DNA of 42,371 nucleotides. Source: Bacteroidales bacterium (GTDB taxonomy: Bacteria > Bacteroidota > Bacteroidia > Bacteroidales > UBA932). Made by a program: the position numbers and the translations under genes. Shown here piece by piece: positions 18,470 to 26,250 of the stretch. The DNA is taken from contig JAFUWY010000010.1 of NCBI GenBank assembly GCA_017477245.1, forward strand, positions 1 to 42,371, written 5' to 3'. Under the pieces are notes generated by a model that was not told the origin of the DNA, ran no database searches, and saw only the letters and a program-made list of their open reading frames with translations. Position 1 is the first letter of the stretch; each line of letters begins with the position of its first letter.

Positions 18470-19537
18470 CTAGCCGAGTTTTTCGGCCAGGCGGCCGGCG
18501 AGTTCAAGGAAGGCGAGGCCGTCCGGGCGGCTGCCCAGGGCCACGGGCTCGCCGGCATCGCCGCTTTCGCGGATGCCCTGCACGAGCGGGATGCGGCCCA
18601 GCAGGTCGATGCCCAGCTCGCGCGCCATCTGCGCGCCGCCGTCCTGCCCGAAGATGTAGTACTTCTCGTCCGGATGCGCCTCCGGGGTGAACCAGGCCAT
18701 GTTCTCGACCAGGCCGAAGATGGGACGGTTCACGTTCTCGTTGCGGAACATGTTCACGCCCTTCTCCACGTCGGCGAGGGCCACGGTCTGCGGCGTCGTG
18801 ACGATCACGGCGCCCTCCATCGGGATGTCCTGCACGAGGCTGATGTGGATGTCGCCCGTGCCCGGGGGCATGTCGATGAGCAGGTAGTCCAGCGGGCCCC
18901 ACTTGACCTGCAGGATCATCTGCTTGAGGGCGTTGCAGGCCATCGGTCCGCGCCAGATCAGGGCCTGGCCCCGGTTGGCGAAATAGCCGATGGACATCCA
19001 CTTGACGCCGTATTTCTCCAGCGGGAGGATGAGCTCCTGGCCCTCTTCGGCGCCGGGCTCCGCGGCGGGCACGGCCCCTTCCGTCCCGGTCATCACGGGG
19101 ACGGAAGGTCCGTACACGTCCGCGTCGGCGAGGCCGACCCGGTAACCCATGCGCGCAAGTGCGCAGGCCAGGTTGACGGCCACGGTGGACTTGCCCACGC
19201 CGCCCTTGCCGGAGGCGATGCCGACGATGTGCCGGACCTCGGCGAGCTGCTCCAGGCCGAGCGCGAGCCCTTTCTTCTTCGGCTTGTCGTCCTCGACCAC
19301 GATGGCCTTGACCTCCGAAGCGACGGAGGAGGGCAGGTGGCGGATGAGGGCGGCCCGGGCGCTGCCCACGAGATACTCAGTAAGTGGGTCGCGGCGCTTG
19401 GGGAAACCGAGGGTGACGGTCACCTTGCCGGCGGCGATTTCGATATCGTGTACCATCCCGAGGTCTACGATGTCACGGTCCTGACGGGCGGGATGGCGGA
19501 CTTCCCGCAGGGCCTGAAGAATGTCTTCTCTGGTCAT
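18470..19537 (-). CDS. mrp: Mrp/NBP35-type P-loop ATPase (Fe-S carrier)
   Basis: 355 residues. An N-terminal DUF59/MIP18-like domain (DILQALREVRHPARQDRDIV) is followed by a ParA-like ATPase: Walker A with the deviant GKGGVGKST near residue 112, ADVYGPSVP, and DYLLIDMPPGTGD. Family members bind and transfer iron-sulfur clusters. The C-terminal CxxC of the E. coli type is absent: the region reads ENMAWFTPEAHPDEKYYIFG, which I believe is the common form in Bacteroidota. It lies 2 bases after the S46 peptidase and directly abuts rsmA, so it is part of one operon. Confidence 0.93.
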   Translation of the reverse strand: MTREDILQALREVRHPARQDRDIVDLGMVHDIEIAAGKVTVTLGFPKRRDPLTEYLVGSARAALIRHLPSSVASEVKAIVVEDDKPKKKGLALGLEQLAEVRHIVGIASGKGGVGKSTVAVNLACALARMGYRVGLADADVYGPSVPVMTGTEGAVPAAEPGAEEGQELILPLEKYGVKWMSIGYFANRGQALIWRGPMACNALKQMILQVKWGPLDYLLIDMPPGTGDIHISLVQDIPMEGAVIVTTPQTVALADVEKGVNMFRNENVNRPIFGLVENMAWFTPEAHPDEKYYIFGQDGGAQMARELGIDLLGRIPLVQGIRESGDAGEPVALGSRPDGLAFLELAGRLAEKLG

Positions 19538-19539
19538 TA

Positions 19540-21648
19540 TTATTTTACGAGGTTCATCTCATTGAGGAGGTAGCCCGCACCGGCGAACTTGTCCACCATC
19601 AGCAGGACATAGCGGATATCCACGCTGATGACGCGCTGCAGGTTCGGCTCGAACATCACGTCGGAGCTCATCGCCTCCCAGTTGCCGTCGAACGCCAGGC
19701 CGATGAGGTTGCCGTCGGCGTCCATCACCGGGCTGCCGGAGTTGCCGCCCGTGATGTCGAGGTTCGACAGGAAGCACACGACGAGTTCGCCGTTCTTGTC
19801 GGCATACTGGCCGTAATCCTTGTTCTCATAGATCTGCTTGAGCTTGGCGGGGACGCGGAATTCGTAGTTGTCCGGGTCTTCCTTCTCCATCACGCCCTTG
19901 AGGGTCGTGTAGTATTTGTAGAGCACGCCGTCCTTGGGCTCGTAGCTCTTGACGGTGCCGTAGGTGAGGCGGCAGGTGCTGTTGGCGTCGGGGTAGGAGG
20001 GCTGGCCTTCCTGCCACTTGAGCAGGGCGGCGCCGTAGGCCTTGCTGGCCGCGGCGAGGTCCTGGCGTCCGGCAGAGGCGGCCTGGGAGAGGGGCTGGCT
20101 GGCCGCGCTGACGGCCTCGGCGAACTGCACGGCCGGGTCGGCGGCCAGCAGCTTGGCGGTGAGGGGTTTGGACATCAGCTTTTCCTCCGAGGTGAAGATG
20201 CTCTTCTTGAAGATGTTGTCCACCAGTTTGCGGGTGTCCATGGAGAGGATGCTCTTGCCCTTCAGCTGGACGGCCTCGGCCGGATTGACGTTGGCCTTGT
20301 AATGGTCGATCAGGGCTACGGCCACGTCGTGGTCGACGTCGGCGTTGTAGTCCTTGTACTGCCTGCGGAGGGTGCCCAGGATCTCGTCATAGGCTTCCTG
20401 CTCGTTGATATCGGCGCCGGGGTTCTGCTCGCGCATCTGGGCGAGCAGGCGCGGCACGCTGCCGAGCAGGTTGGCGAAGCTGAGGATCTCGATGCGGCCG
20501 AGGGTCTCGCTCAGCAGCGTGGCGGCCTGCTTGGGGGCGGCCGCAGCCTGCACGTTGGCGGCGATGTCCGCGATGGCGCTGCCGTAAGCGGCCTTGCGGG
20601 ACGGGTCGGCGTTGATCCAGGCCGTCAGGTCGCGCTCCTTCTGCTCCTCGCGGCCGATGATGTCGAGGGCCTCGAAGGCTTCCTTCTCGCCGATCCACTT
20701 CTTCCAGCCGTTGGAGGATCCGGAGTACTTGCTGGCATACTGCAGGCCCACCTTCTCGTCGGCGCGCATGGCCTTCCAGAGGACGTCCTGGCGCACGCCG
20801 CGGGCGGCGATGCGGACGTCGTTGGTCTCCAGCATGTCCGCGAGTTGCGCGGCGGTCTGGAAGCGCTGGGTGCTGCCCGGGTAGCCCATGATCATGGCGA
20901 AGTCGCCCTCCTGCACGCCCTTGAGCGAGATGTTGAGGAACTGGCGCGGGCGCATCGGCACGTTGCCGGGGCTGTAGTCGGCCGGCTCGTTGTCCGGACC
21001 GGCATAGACGCGGAACATGGAGAAGTCGCAGGTGTGGCGGGGCCACATCCAGTTGTCGGTGTCGCCGCCGAACTTGCCGGAGGCTGCCGGCGGAGCGCCC
21101 ACGAACCGGACGTCACGGTAGATCTTGGAGACGATCAGGTAGTAGACGTTGTTGTTGTAGAAGCTGACGATGCGGACCTGGCAGTTGGGGTTGGCCTTCT
21201 CGGCCGCCGCGATCAGGTCCTGGCGGCTCTGGCCGGCGGCGATCTGGTCCGTCACGTCGGTCATGCTCTGCAGGAATCGGACCGTGAGGCCCGGGCAGGG
21301 CAGCTCCTCGTCGCGGGACATGGCGAAGTAGCCGTCCTCGAGGTAGTTGTGCTCGGTGGAGGAGAGCGCCTGGATGTTGCCGTAGCCGCAGTGGTGGTTG
21401 GTCACGAGCAGGCCGCTGCCGGAGATGATCTCGCCGGTGCAGCCGCCGCCGAACTGGACGATGGCGTCCTTGATGGAAGAGTTGTTGACGCTGTAGATCT
21501 GCTCCGGGGTGAGCCGGGAGCCGAGGTTGCGCAGGGCGTCGCTGTTCATCTTCTCGAGCAGCGGCAGCAGCCACAAGCCCTCGTCGGCGCGCAGGGCGGC
21601 CGGCATCAGCAGCAGGGCTGCCAGAACGGTTAATAAAGTCTTTTTCAT
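19540..21648 (-). CDS. S46 dipeptidyl peptidase (DPP7/DPP11 family)
   Basis: 702 residues from the ATG at 21648, which starts a signal peptide (MKKTLLTVLAALLLMPAALRA); the longer open frame overlaps rnhB and has no signal. It removes dipeptides from the N-terminus of peptides in the periplasm. Presumed triad: His in VTNHHCGYG, Asp in HTCDFSMFRVY, Ser in GGNSGSPVMDADG. In the family, the residue 18 positions after the catalytic Ser sets P1 specificity (Arg in Asp/Glu-specific DPP11, Gly in DPP7). Here it is Gly (AFDGNWE), so hydrophobic P1 specificity, DPP7-like, is predicted. Full length, second gene of the rnhB operon. Confidence 0.93.
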   Translation of the reverse strand: MKKTLLTVLAALLLMPAALRADEGLWLLPLLEKMNSDALRNLGSRLTPEQIYSVNNSSIKDAIVQFGGGCTGEIISGSGLLVTNHHCGYGNIQALSSTEHNYLEDGYFAMSRDEELPCPGLTVRFLQSMTDVTDQIAAGQSRQDLIAAAEKANPNCQVRIVSFYNNNVYYLIVSKIYRDVRFVGAPPAASGKFGGDTDNWMWPRHTCDFSMFRVYAGPDNEPADYSPGNVPMRPRQFLNISLKGVQEGDFAMIMGYPGSTQRFQTAAQLADMLETNDVRIAARGVRQDVLWKAMRADEKVGLQYASKYSGSSNGWKKWIGEKEAFEALDIIGREEQKERDLTAWINADPSRKAAYGSAIADIAANVQAAAAPKQAATLLSETLGRIEILSFANLLGSVPRLLAQMREQNPGADINEQEAYDEILGTLRRQYKDYNADVDHDVAVALIDHYKANVNPAEAVQLKGKSILSMDTRKLVDNIFKKSIFTSEEKLMSKPLTAKLLAADPAVQFAEAVSAASQPLSQAASAGRQDLAAASKAYGAALLKWQEGQPSYPDANSTCRLTYGTVKSYEPKDGVLYKYYTTLKGVMEKEDPDNYEFRVPAKLKQIYENKDYGQYADKNGELVVCFLSNLDITGGNSGSPVMDADGNLIGLAFDGNWEAMSSDVMFEPNLQRVISVDIRYVLLMVDKFAGAGYLLNEMNLVK

Positions 21649-21649
21649 C

Positions 21650-22261
21650 TTATTCAAATAAACTTGGTTCCAATTCCTTGGGGTGGAAGGACTTGCGGTG
21701 CTCCGGGCAGTAGCCGTGCGCCTTGATGGCGGCGATGTGCTCCGGCGTCGGATAGCCGAAATTGTGGTCCCACCCGTATTCCGGGTATTGCTGCGCGAGC
21801 GCGCGCATGCGCTCGTCGCGCCAGGTCTTGGCGAGCACGGATGCCGCCGCGATGCTGGCATACGTGGCATCCCCATGCACGACGGTCCGGTAGGGGTAGC
21901 CGTCGAACGGGCGCCAGCGATTGCCGTCGACCAGCAGGAAATCCGGCCGCACGGCGAGCCGCCGGACCGCCCGGCGCATGCCTTCCAGCGAGGCGCCGAG
22001 GATGTTGAGGCGGTCGATCTCCTCCGCGCTCACGGCCTCCACCGCCCAGGCGACCGCTTCGCGCTCGATGACCGGACGGAGCAGGTCGCGCGCCCGCTCG
22101 CTCATCCGCTTGGAGTCGTCCAGCAGCGGATGGCTGAAATCCGCGGGCAGGATGACGGCGGCGGCGAAGACCGGCCCGGCCAGGGGCCCGCGTCCTGCCT
22201 CGTCGCATCCGGCCTCCAGCCGGCCCGGCTCGAGGTACGGGAGAAGGTGGGGCGTATGCAT
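21650..22261 (-). CDS. rnhB: Ribonuclease HII
   Basis: 203 residues. It removes single ribonucleotides and RNA from RNA-DNA hybrids. Motifs: EAGCDEAGRGPLAGPV (first Asp-Glu pair), LDDSKRMSE, DFLLVDGNRW, and TYASIAAASVLAKTWRDE. The ATG at 22261 is preferred; a TTG at 22270 would add three residues but lies within the -7 box TATCTTTG (22275 to 22268). The ATG is 6 bases after the box, so the mRNA should be leaderless or nearly so. The stop lies one base before the S46 ATG. Confidence 0.95.
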   Translation of the reverse strand: MHTPHLLPYLEPGRLEAGCDEAGRGPLAGPVFAAAVILPADFSHPLLDDSKRMSERARDLLRPVIEREAVAWAVEAVSAEEIDRLNILGASLEGMRRAVRRLAVRPDFLLVDGNRWRPFDGYPYRTVVHGDATYASIAAASVLAKTWRDERMRALAQQYPEYGWDHNFGYPTPEHIAAIKAHGYCPEHRKSFHPKELEPSLFE

Positions 22262-22262
22262 A

Positions 22263-22300
22263 GAATGCAAAGATACACAAAAATATGCATCTTTGCATTC
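22263..22300. promoter_or_regulatory. rnhB promoter within an inverted repeat
   Basis: Minus-strand -7 box TATCTTTG at 22275-22268. It is part of a perfect 12-bp inverted repeat, gaatgcaaagat (22263-22274) and atctttgcattc (22289-22300), with a 14-base spacer. The repeat may be an operator or two opposed -7-like boxes. Confidence 0.6.
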
Positions 22301-22325
22301 TCAGGGAAAGTATTGGAAGGAAGGC

Positions 22326-22958
22326 CTATTTTTCGACCTGCAGCAGCACGGCGGGGCCGATCAGGCCCGAGGGGAGCAGGGGGGTGTCCTTCCGGATGAC
22401 CTTGTAGGAGACGACGGCTTTCCGGCCCTGTGAAGGGCGGGCGCTGCCGCTGCGGAGCCATTCGGGCACTTCCAGCATGAAGCTGCCGCCGCCCATCCGC
22501 GTGGGTTCGGCCCAGCGGATGTCGTCCGGTTCGCGTTCGTCCCCGGCCAGGCGGTTGAGCCACAGGTTGGTGACGTCGATCTCGAGGACGTTCTCCCCAT
22601 TGCGGAGCAGGCCGGTGACATCCACGCGGAACGGCGTGCGCCAGAGCGTCGGCAGGGCGGTCCCGTTGACGCGGACGACCGCCAGGTTCTTCACGTCGCC
22701 CAGGTCGAGCACATAGCGGCTGCCGGCATCGCCGCCCACCAGGAACTGCTGCACGCCGCCGATGCCGGCCGCCTTGTAGGCTTCGAGGTCGGCGGTGATC
22801 CCCTCGCGGGTCACCATGCCGTCCATCCATTGCCAGATCATCAGGGGTTTGGCCTCTTCGGGCGGTGTCCGGAACGTCTCTTCGAGAGACTGTGCGGAAG
22901 CTTTCGGAAAAAGGAGGGCGGCCATGACGGCCGCCGCTCCGAGATAACGTTTGATCAT
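22326..22958 (-). pseudogene. GH106 rhamnosidase remnant with large internal deletion
   Basis: 210 residues, ATG at 22958 with a signal peptide (MIKRYLGAAAVMAALLFP, then KASAQS). Residues 25-76 are the extreme N-terminus of a Glyco_hydro_106 enzyme (TPPEEAKPLMIWQWMDGMVT, GIGGVQQFLVGG). From about residue 77 the sequence jumps to the family's C-terminal sugar-binding-like domain (YVLDLGDVKNLAVVRVNG, VDVTGLLRNGENVLEIDVTN, LPSGLIGPAVLL). Full-length members are about 1000 residues, so roughly 800 are missing, in frame, including the whole catalytic barrel. The junction is near 22730, beside a short inverted repeat (22723-22731 and 22760-22768). Enzymatic activity is not expected; the product might still be exported. 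Confidence 0.8.
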
Positions 22959-22962
22959 ATGA

Positions 22963-23058
22963 CTAATTGGTATAGCCGGGATTCTGCTCGATGACACCGG
23001 CGCCTTCCTCCCGGCCCGCCTTCAACTGGCGGATGATCAGAGCTTCGATTGGGTCCAT
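22963..23058 (-). pseudogene. SusD/RagB-like C-terminal tail remnant
   Basis: A 31-residue reading frame ends in GAGVIEQNPGYTN and a stop just 4 bases before the GH106 remnant's ATG. QNPGY at the very C-terminus is characteristic of SusD-family lipoproteins. No SusD body is found upstream; the frame meets a stop at about 23090 next to the XRE gene. Read as the last fragment of a susD gene that preceded the glycosidase. Confidence 0.55.
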
Positions 23059-23091
23059 GTCGATTTGCGATGGCCTTGGGCCAAAGCAAAT

Positions 23092-23499
23092 TTAATCATT
23101 TTTGCGGAGTTGCTCCAAAAGATACTGGTTGGACTGGGTGAGGGTCTGGATGTTGGCGTCCTGGTAGGAGATGATCTTGTTGGCTGCGTCAAGCTTGTCC
23201 TGGAGGATGGCGATGCGCTGCTCGTAGTCGTTGACGAGGTTGCGTTTCCAGTCGTCGATGGACGCCTGGTCGCGGAGCAGGGCTTCGTCGGGACGCTGGC
23301 CGTAGAGGAGCTCTTCCGGTGCGAAGCCGAGCCGGTCGGCCATCTTGGTGACAAGTTTGTTGTAGAGTTTGGTGCGTCCGGTTTCGAACGAAATATAGGT
23401 CGTCCTGCCGACGCCGAGTTCCTCTGCCATTTCGATCTGGGAGAATCCGGCCTGCTCTCGAGCCTGGCGGATCCGGATATGTTCACTGTCTAGATTCAC
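23092..23499 (-). CDS. XRE-family HTH regulator with coiled-coil tail
   Basis: 135 residues. Helix-turn-helix of the Cro/CI type at residues ~8-62: IRQAREQAGFSQIEMAEELG, VGRTTYISFETGRTKL and ADRLGFAPEELLYG. The rest (ASIDDWKRNLVNDYEQRIAI to LLEQLRKND) is a probable coiled coil for dimerisation. The start is GTG at 23499, only 4 bases after a TAACTTTG -7 box, so a leaderless mRNA is predicted; no later Met keeps the first helix. Divergent from a small ORF at 23682. Target unknown; it may control the divergent gene or may once have controlled the lost glycan locus. Confidence 0.88.
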   Translation of the reverse strand: MNLDSEHIRIRQAREQAGFSQIEMAEELGVGRTTYISFETGRTKLYNKLVTKMADRLGFAPEELLYGQRPDEALLRDQASIDDWKRNLVNDYEQRIAILQDKLDAANKIISYQDANIQTLTQSNQYLLEQLRKND

Positions 23500-23503
23500 A
23501 TCG

Positions 23504-23511
23504 CAAAGTTA
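23504..23511 (-). promoter_or_regulatory. XRE gene -7 box
   Basis: TAACTTTG on the minus strand, 4 bases before the GTG start. The 180-base intergenic stretch to 23681 is AT-rich and contains no gene I can support. Confidence 0.6.
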
Positions 23512-23631
23512 TAGCCGTTGCTCCTATTTATTGTGTCGGAAAAACGGGACAATATCTTTAAAAATCGTATATCTGTGCAAAAAATCGTATTTATTTTTCA
23601 AGTTACCCCCGCCCGTACCCCCACAAATATG

Positions 23632-23662
23632 TTGTGAATTCCAAAACCGTCCCCCATCTTTG
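23632..23662 (+). promoter_or_regulatory. Promoter of small ORF
   Basis: TTG at 23632-23634, 20 bases, then CATCTTTG at 23655-23662, near the consensus. The ATG follows at 23682 (19 bases). Confidence 0.5.
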
Positions 23663-23681
23663 CACAAACATCCGAACCGCC

Positions 23682-23888
23682 ATGATGAACAAGACAGAGA
23701 CTGCCTACCGCGAACTGTTCCGGCTCCTGGAGTCGGGCCGGATCCCTGCGGATTTCCCCGATGCCTGCCGCCTCCTGCGCGTGCTCCCCGGCGCACTGAA
23801 CGAGCTGATCCTCCGCGAGCTCGGACTCTCCGGGGAGGAACTGCTGATGCGGTGGGCCAAAATGATTTGCGTTTGGCCGCAAAAATGA
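23682..23888 (+). CDS. Small hypothetical protein, 68 residues
   Basis: Starts ATGATG at 23682 or 23685: MMNKTETAYRELFRLLESGR and on. Predicted all-helical, with LLRVLPGALNELILRELGLS in the middle. The pattern promoter - short gap - ATG and codon-like GC bias in the body support a real gene. I recognise no family. The last ~10 codons (WAKMICVWPQK) overlap the promoter of the EF-G2 gene. It is divergent from the XRE regulator, so the two may form a regulatory pair. An extended start at 23634 is unlikely because it would lie inside the promoter. Confidence 0.5.
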   Translation: MMNKTETAYRELFRLLESGRIPADFPDACRLLRVLPGALNELILRELGLSGEELLMRWAKMICVWPQK

Positions 23889-23897
23889 TTAGATTTG
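23866..23897 (+). promoter_or_regulatory. Promoter of EF-G2 gene
   Basis: TTTG at 23866-23869, 20 bases, TAGATTTG at 23890-23897; the ATG is at 23936 after a 38-base AT-rich leader. The -33 box lies inside the 3' end of the small ORF. Confidence 0.65.
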
Positions 23898-23935
23898 CGG
23901 ACTTTCACGAAAATTAATAATACATAATACCACAC

Positions 23936-26047
23936 ATGAAAGATTATTCTACCAAAGACATCCGCAACGTGGCCCTGCTCGGCGCTTCCAAGTCCGGCAA
24001 GACCACGCTCGCTGAAGCCATGCTCTTCGAGGGCAAGGTGATCGACCGGAGGGGTACTGTCGAAGACAAGAACACCCTCTCCGACAATGATGAACTCGAG
24101 AAGATCAACCAGCGCTCCATCTATGCGACGCCGCTGTATGCCGAGTTCCTGAATGCCAAGATCAACTTCATCGACACCCCGGGTTCCGACGACTTCATCG
24201 GCGGCGCCTATGCCGCCTTCAAGGTCTGCGAGAGCGGTGTGCTCGTGATCAATGCCCAGCAGGGTGTCGAGGTGGGTACGGAGAACTTCCTCCGCCTGGC
24301 CGACAGCAAGAAGCTCCCCCTGGTGATCGCCGTCAACCAGCTGGACAGCGAGAAGGCCGACTGGGACAACATCCAGAATTCCATCAAGGAGTCCATCGGC
24401 GGCAAGGCCGTCTACGTCCAGTTCCCGGTCAACCCCGGCACCGCCTTCGACGGTTTCGTGGATGTCCTTACGATGAAATATTACCACTTCAAGGATGCCA
24501 ACGGCACCCGTGAGGACCTCGAGATCCCGGCCCAGTTCCAGGATCAGGCCGAGGAGGCCCGCGCCGCCCTCATCGAGAAGGCTGCCGAGTTCGACGACGC
24601 CCTGATGGAGAAGTATTTCGAGGAGGGCGAGCTCACGGAGGAGGAGATCCACCGCGGCCTCAACCTCGGCATCGCCGCCGGCGAGGCCTACCCGGTCTTC
24701 TGCGTCTGCGCCAAGAAGGATATCGGTGTCAAGCGCCTGATGGAGTTCGTCAAGGACGTCGCTCCGGAGCCGGCCGTGAAGGCCGACGGCGCCCCGTCCC
24801 TGTTCATCTACAAGAACGACGTGGAGCAGCACCTCGGCGAGGTGTCCTACTTCAAGGTCATGAGCGGCACCATCACCGCCGGCCTCGACCTCGAGGATCC
24901 CGTGAGCGGCAACAAGGAGCGCCTCTCCGCCATCTATGCCGTCGCCGGCACCAAGAAGGAGCCCGTCAACTCCCTGCATGCGGGTGACTTCGGCTGCGCC
25001 GTCAAGCTCAAGAACGGCAAGTCCAACACGACCCTTTCCCTGCCGGGTTCCGGCATCAAGTACGACAAGATCGAGTATCCCGCCCCGAAGTACCGCTGCG
25101 CCATCAAGGCCAAGGTCCAGCAGGACGAGCAGAAGCTCGGCGACGCCCTCAAGAAGATCGCCAACGTCGACCCGACCGTGGTCGTGGAGTACTCCAAGGA
25201 GCTCCGCCAGACCATCCTCAGCGGCAACGGCGAGCAGCACATCAACATCGTCAAGTGGATGCTCAACAACGAGTACAAGCTCGACGTCGAGCTCTTCGCC
25301 CCGAAGGTGCCGTATCGCGAGACCATCACCAAGGTCGCGAGCGCCCAGTACCGTCACAAGAAGCAGTCCGGCGGCGCCGGCCAGTTCGGTGAGGTCCACC
25401 TGCTGGTCTGCCCGGCCGAGGGCGAGCTCAATACCAAGTTCATGATCGGCGGCAAGGAGACCCAGCTCAACATCAAGACCCAGGACATCACCGAACTCGA
25501 ATGGGGCGGCAAGCTGGAGTTCTACAACTGCGTCGTCGGTGGTGCCATCGACCTCAGCTTCATGCCTGCCATCCTCAAGGGTATCAAGGAGCGCATGGTC
25601 GAGGGCCCGCTCACCGGTTCCTACGCCCGTGACATCCGCGTGTTCGTCTACGACGGCAAGATGCACCCGGTCGACTCCAAGGAAATCGCCTTCATCATCG
25701 CCGGCCGCAACGCCTTCCGTGAGGCCTTCCGCAACGCCGGTCCGAAGATCCTCGAGCCGATCTACAACGTCGAGGTCATGACCCCGTCCGAGTACCAGGG
25801 TGCCGTGATGTCCGACCTGCAGAACCGCCGCGGTATCCTCGGTGAGATGGGTGCCGACAAGGGCTTCGCGATCCTCAAGGCCCGCGTGCCGCTCGCAGAG
25901 CTCTACCGCTACTCCACCTCCCTGAGTTCCCTGACCGCCGGTTCCGCGACCTTCACCATGGAGTTCGCTGACTACCAGCCGGTCCCGGGCGACGTCCAGA
26001 CCAAGCTCCTCGCGGAGTACGCCGCAGCCGAGAAGGACGAAGACTAA
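23936..26047 (+). CDS. fusA2: EF-G2, elongation factor G paralogue lacking GTPase residues
   Basis: 703 residues with all EF-G domains. The G domain is altered: G1 GASKSGKTTL (residues 16-25) in place of the usual GHxDxGKTTL; switch I RSIYATPLY in place of RGITI, losing the Thr; G3 DTPGSDDF (near residue 80), where the catalytic His of DTPGHVDF is Ser; and G4 NQLD in place of NKxD. Domain IV keeps the normal core (SGGAGQFGEVHL). A Bacteroides EF-G paralogue without GTPase activity (EF-G2) supports slow, energy-saving translation under carbon limitation and is needed for gut colonisation; this protein matches that description. Codon use is strongly biased to C/G-ending codons, suggesting high expression. 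The housekeeping fusA is elsewhere. Confidence 0.92.
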   Translation: MKDYSTKDIRNVALLGASKSGKTTLAEAMLFEGKVIDRRGTVEDKNTLSDNDELEKINQRSIYATPLYAEFLNAKINFIDTPGSDDFIGGAYAAFKVCESGVLVINAQQGVEVGTENFLRLADSKKLPLVIAVNQLDSEKADWDNIQNSIKESIGGKAVYVQFPVNPGTAFDGFVDVLTMKYYHFKDANGTREDLEIPAQFQDQAEEARAALIEKAAEFDDALMEKYFEEGELTEEEIHRGLNLGIAAGEAYPVFCVCAKKDIGVKRLMEFVKDVAPEPAVKADGAPSLFIYKNDVEQHLGEVSYFKVMSGTITAGLDLEDPVSGNKERLSAIYAVAGTKKEPVNSLHAGDFGCAVKLKNGKSNTTLSLPGSGIKYDKIEYPAPKYRCAIKAKVQQDEQKLGDALKKIANVDPTVVVEYSKELRQTILSGNGEQHINIVKWMLNNEYKLDVELFAPKVPYRETITKVASAQYRHKKQSGGAGQFGEVHLLVCPAEGELNTKFMIGGKETQLNIKTQDITELEWGGKLEFYNCVVGGAIDLSFMPAILKGIKERMVEGPLTGSYARDIRVFVYDGKMHPVDSKEIAFIIAGRNAFREAFRNAGPKILEPIYNVEVMTPSEYQGAVMSDLQNRRGILGEMGADKGFAILKARVPLAELYRYSTSLSSLTAGSATFTMEFADYQPVPGDVQTKLLAEYAAAEKDED

Positions 26048-26067
26048 GCTCCAGACGGAGCTTAGTC
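26042..26067 (+). terminator. Hairpin spanning the EF-G2 stop codon
   Basis: Perfect 11-bp arms gactaagctcc (26042-26052) and ggagcttagtc (26057-26067), loop agac. The left arm contains the TAA stop, the right arm is its inverted copy. A second palindrome, tgaggggcgcccctca, follows at 26078-26093. Confidence 0.7.
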
Positions 26068-26138
26068 CGGCCGATGATTGAGGGGCGCCCCTCAAACTCC
26101 TCCGGCCGCGTCGCTCCGAGTAAATCACCCTATAACAA

Positions 26139-26225
26139 TGCAGTCGGGGGTCCAGCATTTGGACCCCCGACTGCATTTTGGGGATTTTTTGCTGTTAGGG
26201 GTCCAGCACGTGGACCCCTAACAGC
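26139..26225 (+). repeat. Bipartite REP-like element, copy B
   Basis: Palindrome 1: perfect 16-bp arms 26139-26154 (tgcagtcgggggtcca) and 26160-26175. The spacer between the palindromes is gcattttggggattttttgc, sharing GC/GCA ends with the arms. Palindrome 2: perfect 15-bp arms 26191-26205 (gctgttaggggtcca) and 26211-26225. It lies between the convergent EF-G2 and S51/ATP-grasp genes and probably also works as a terminator. Confidence 0.93.
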
Positions 26226-26250
26226 AGTAATTATGAAAAACGGACAGTTT

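Noticed and set aside
21649-21876. Longer N-terminus for the S46 peptidase
   Set aside because: The extension overlaps rnhB out of frame and lacks a signal peptide, whereas MKKTLLTVLAAL at 21648 is a standard signal start.
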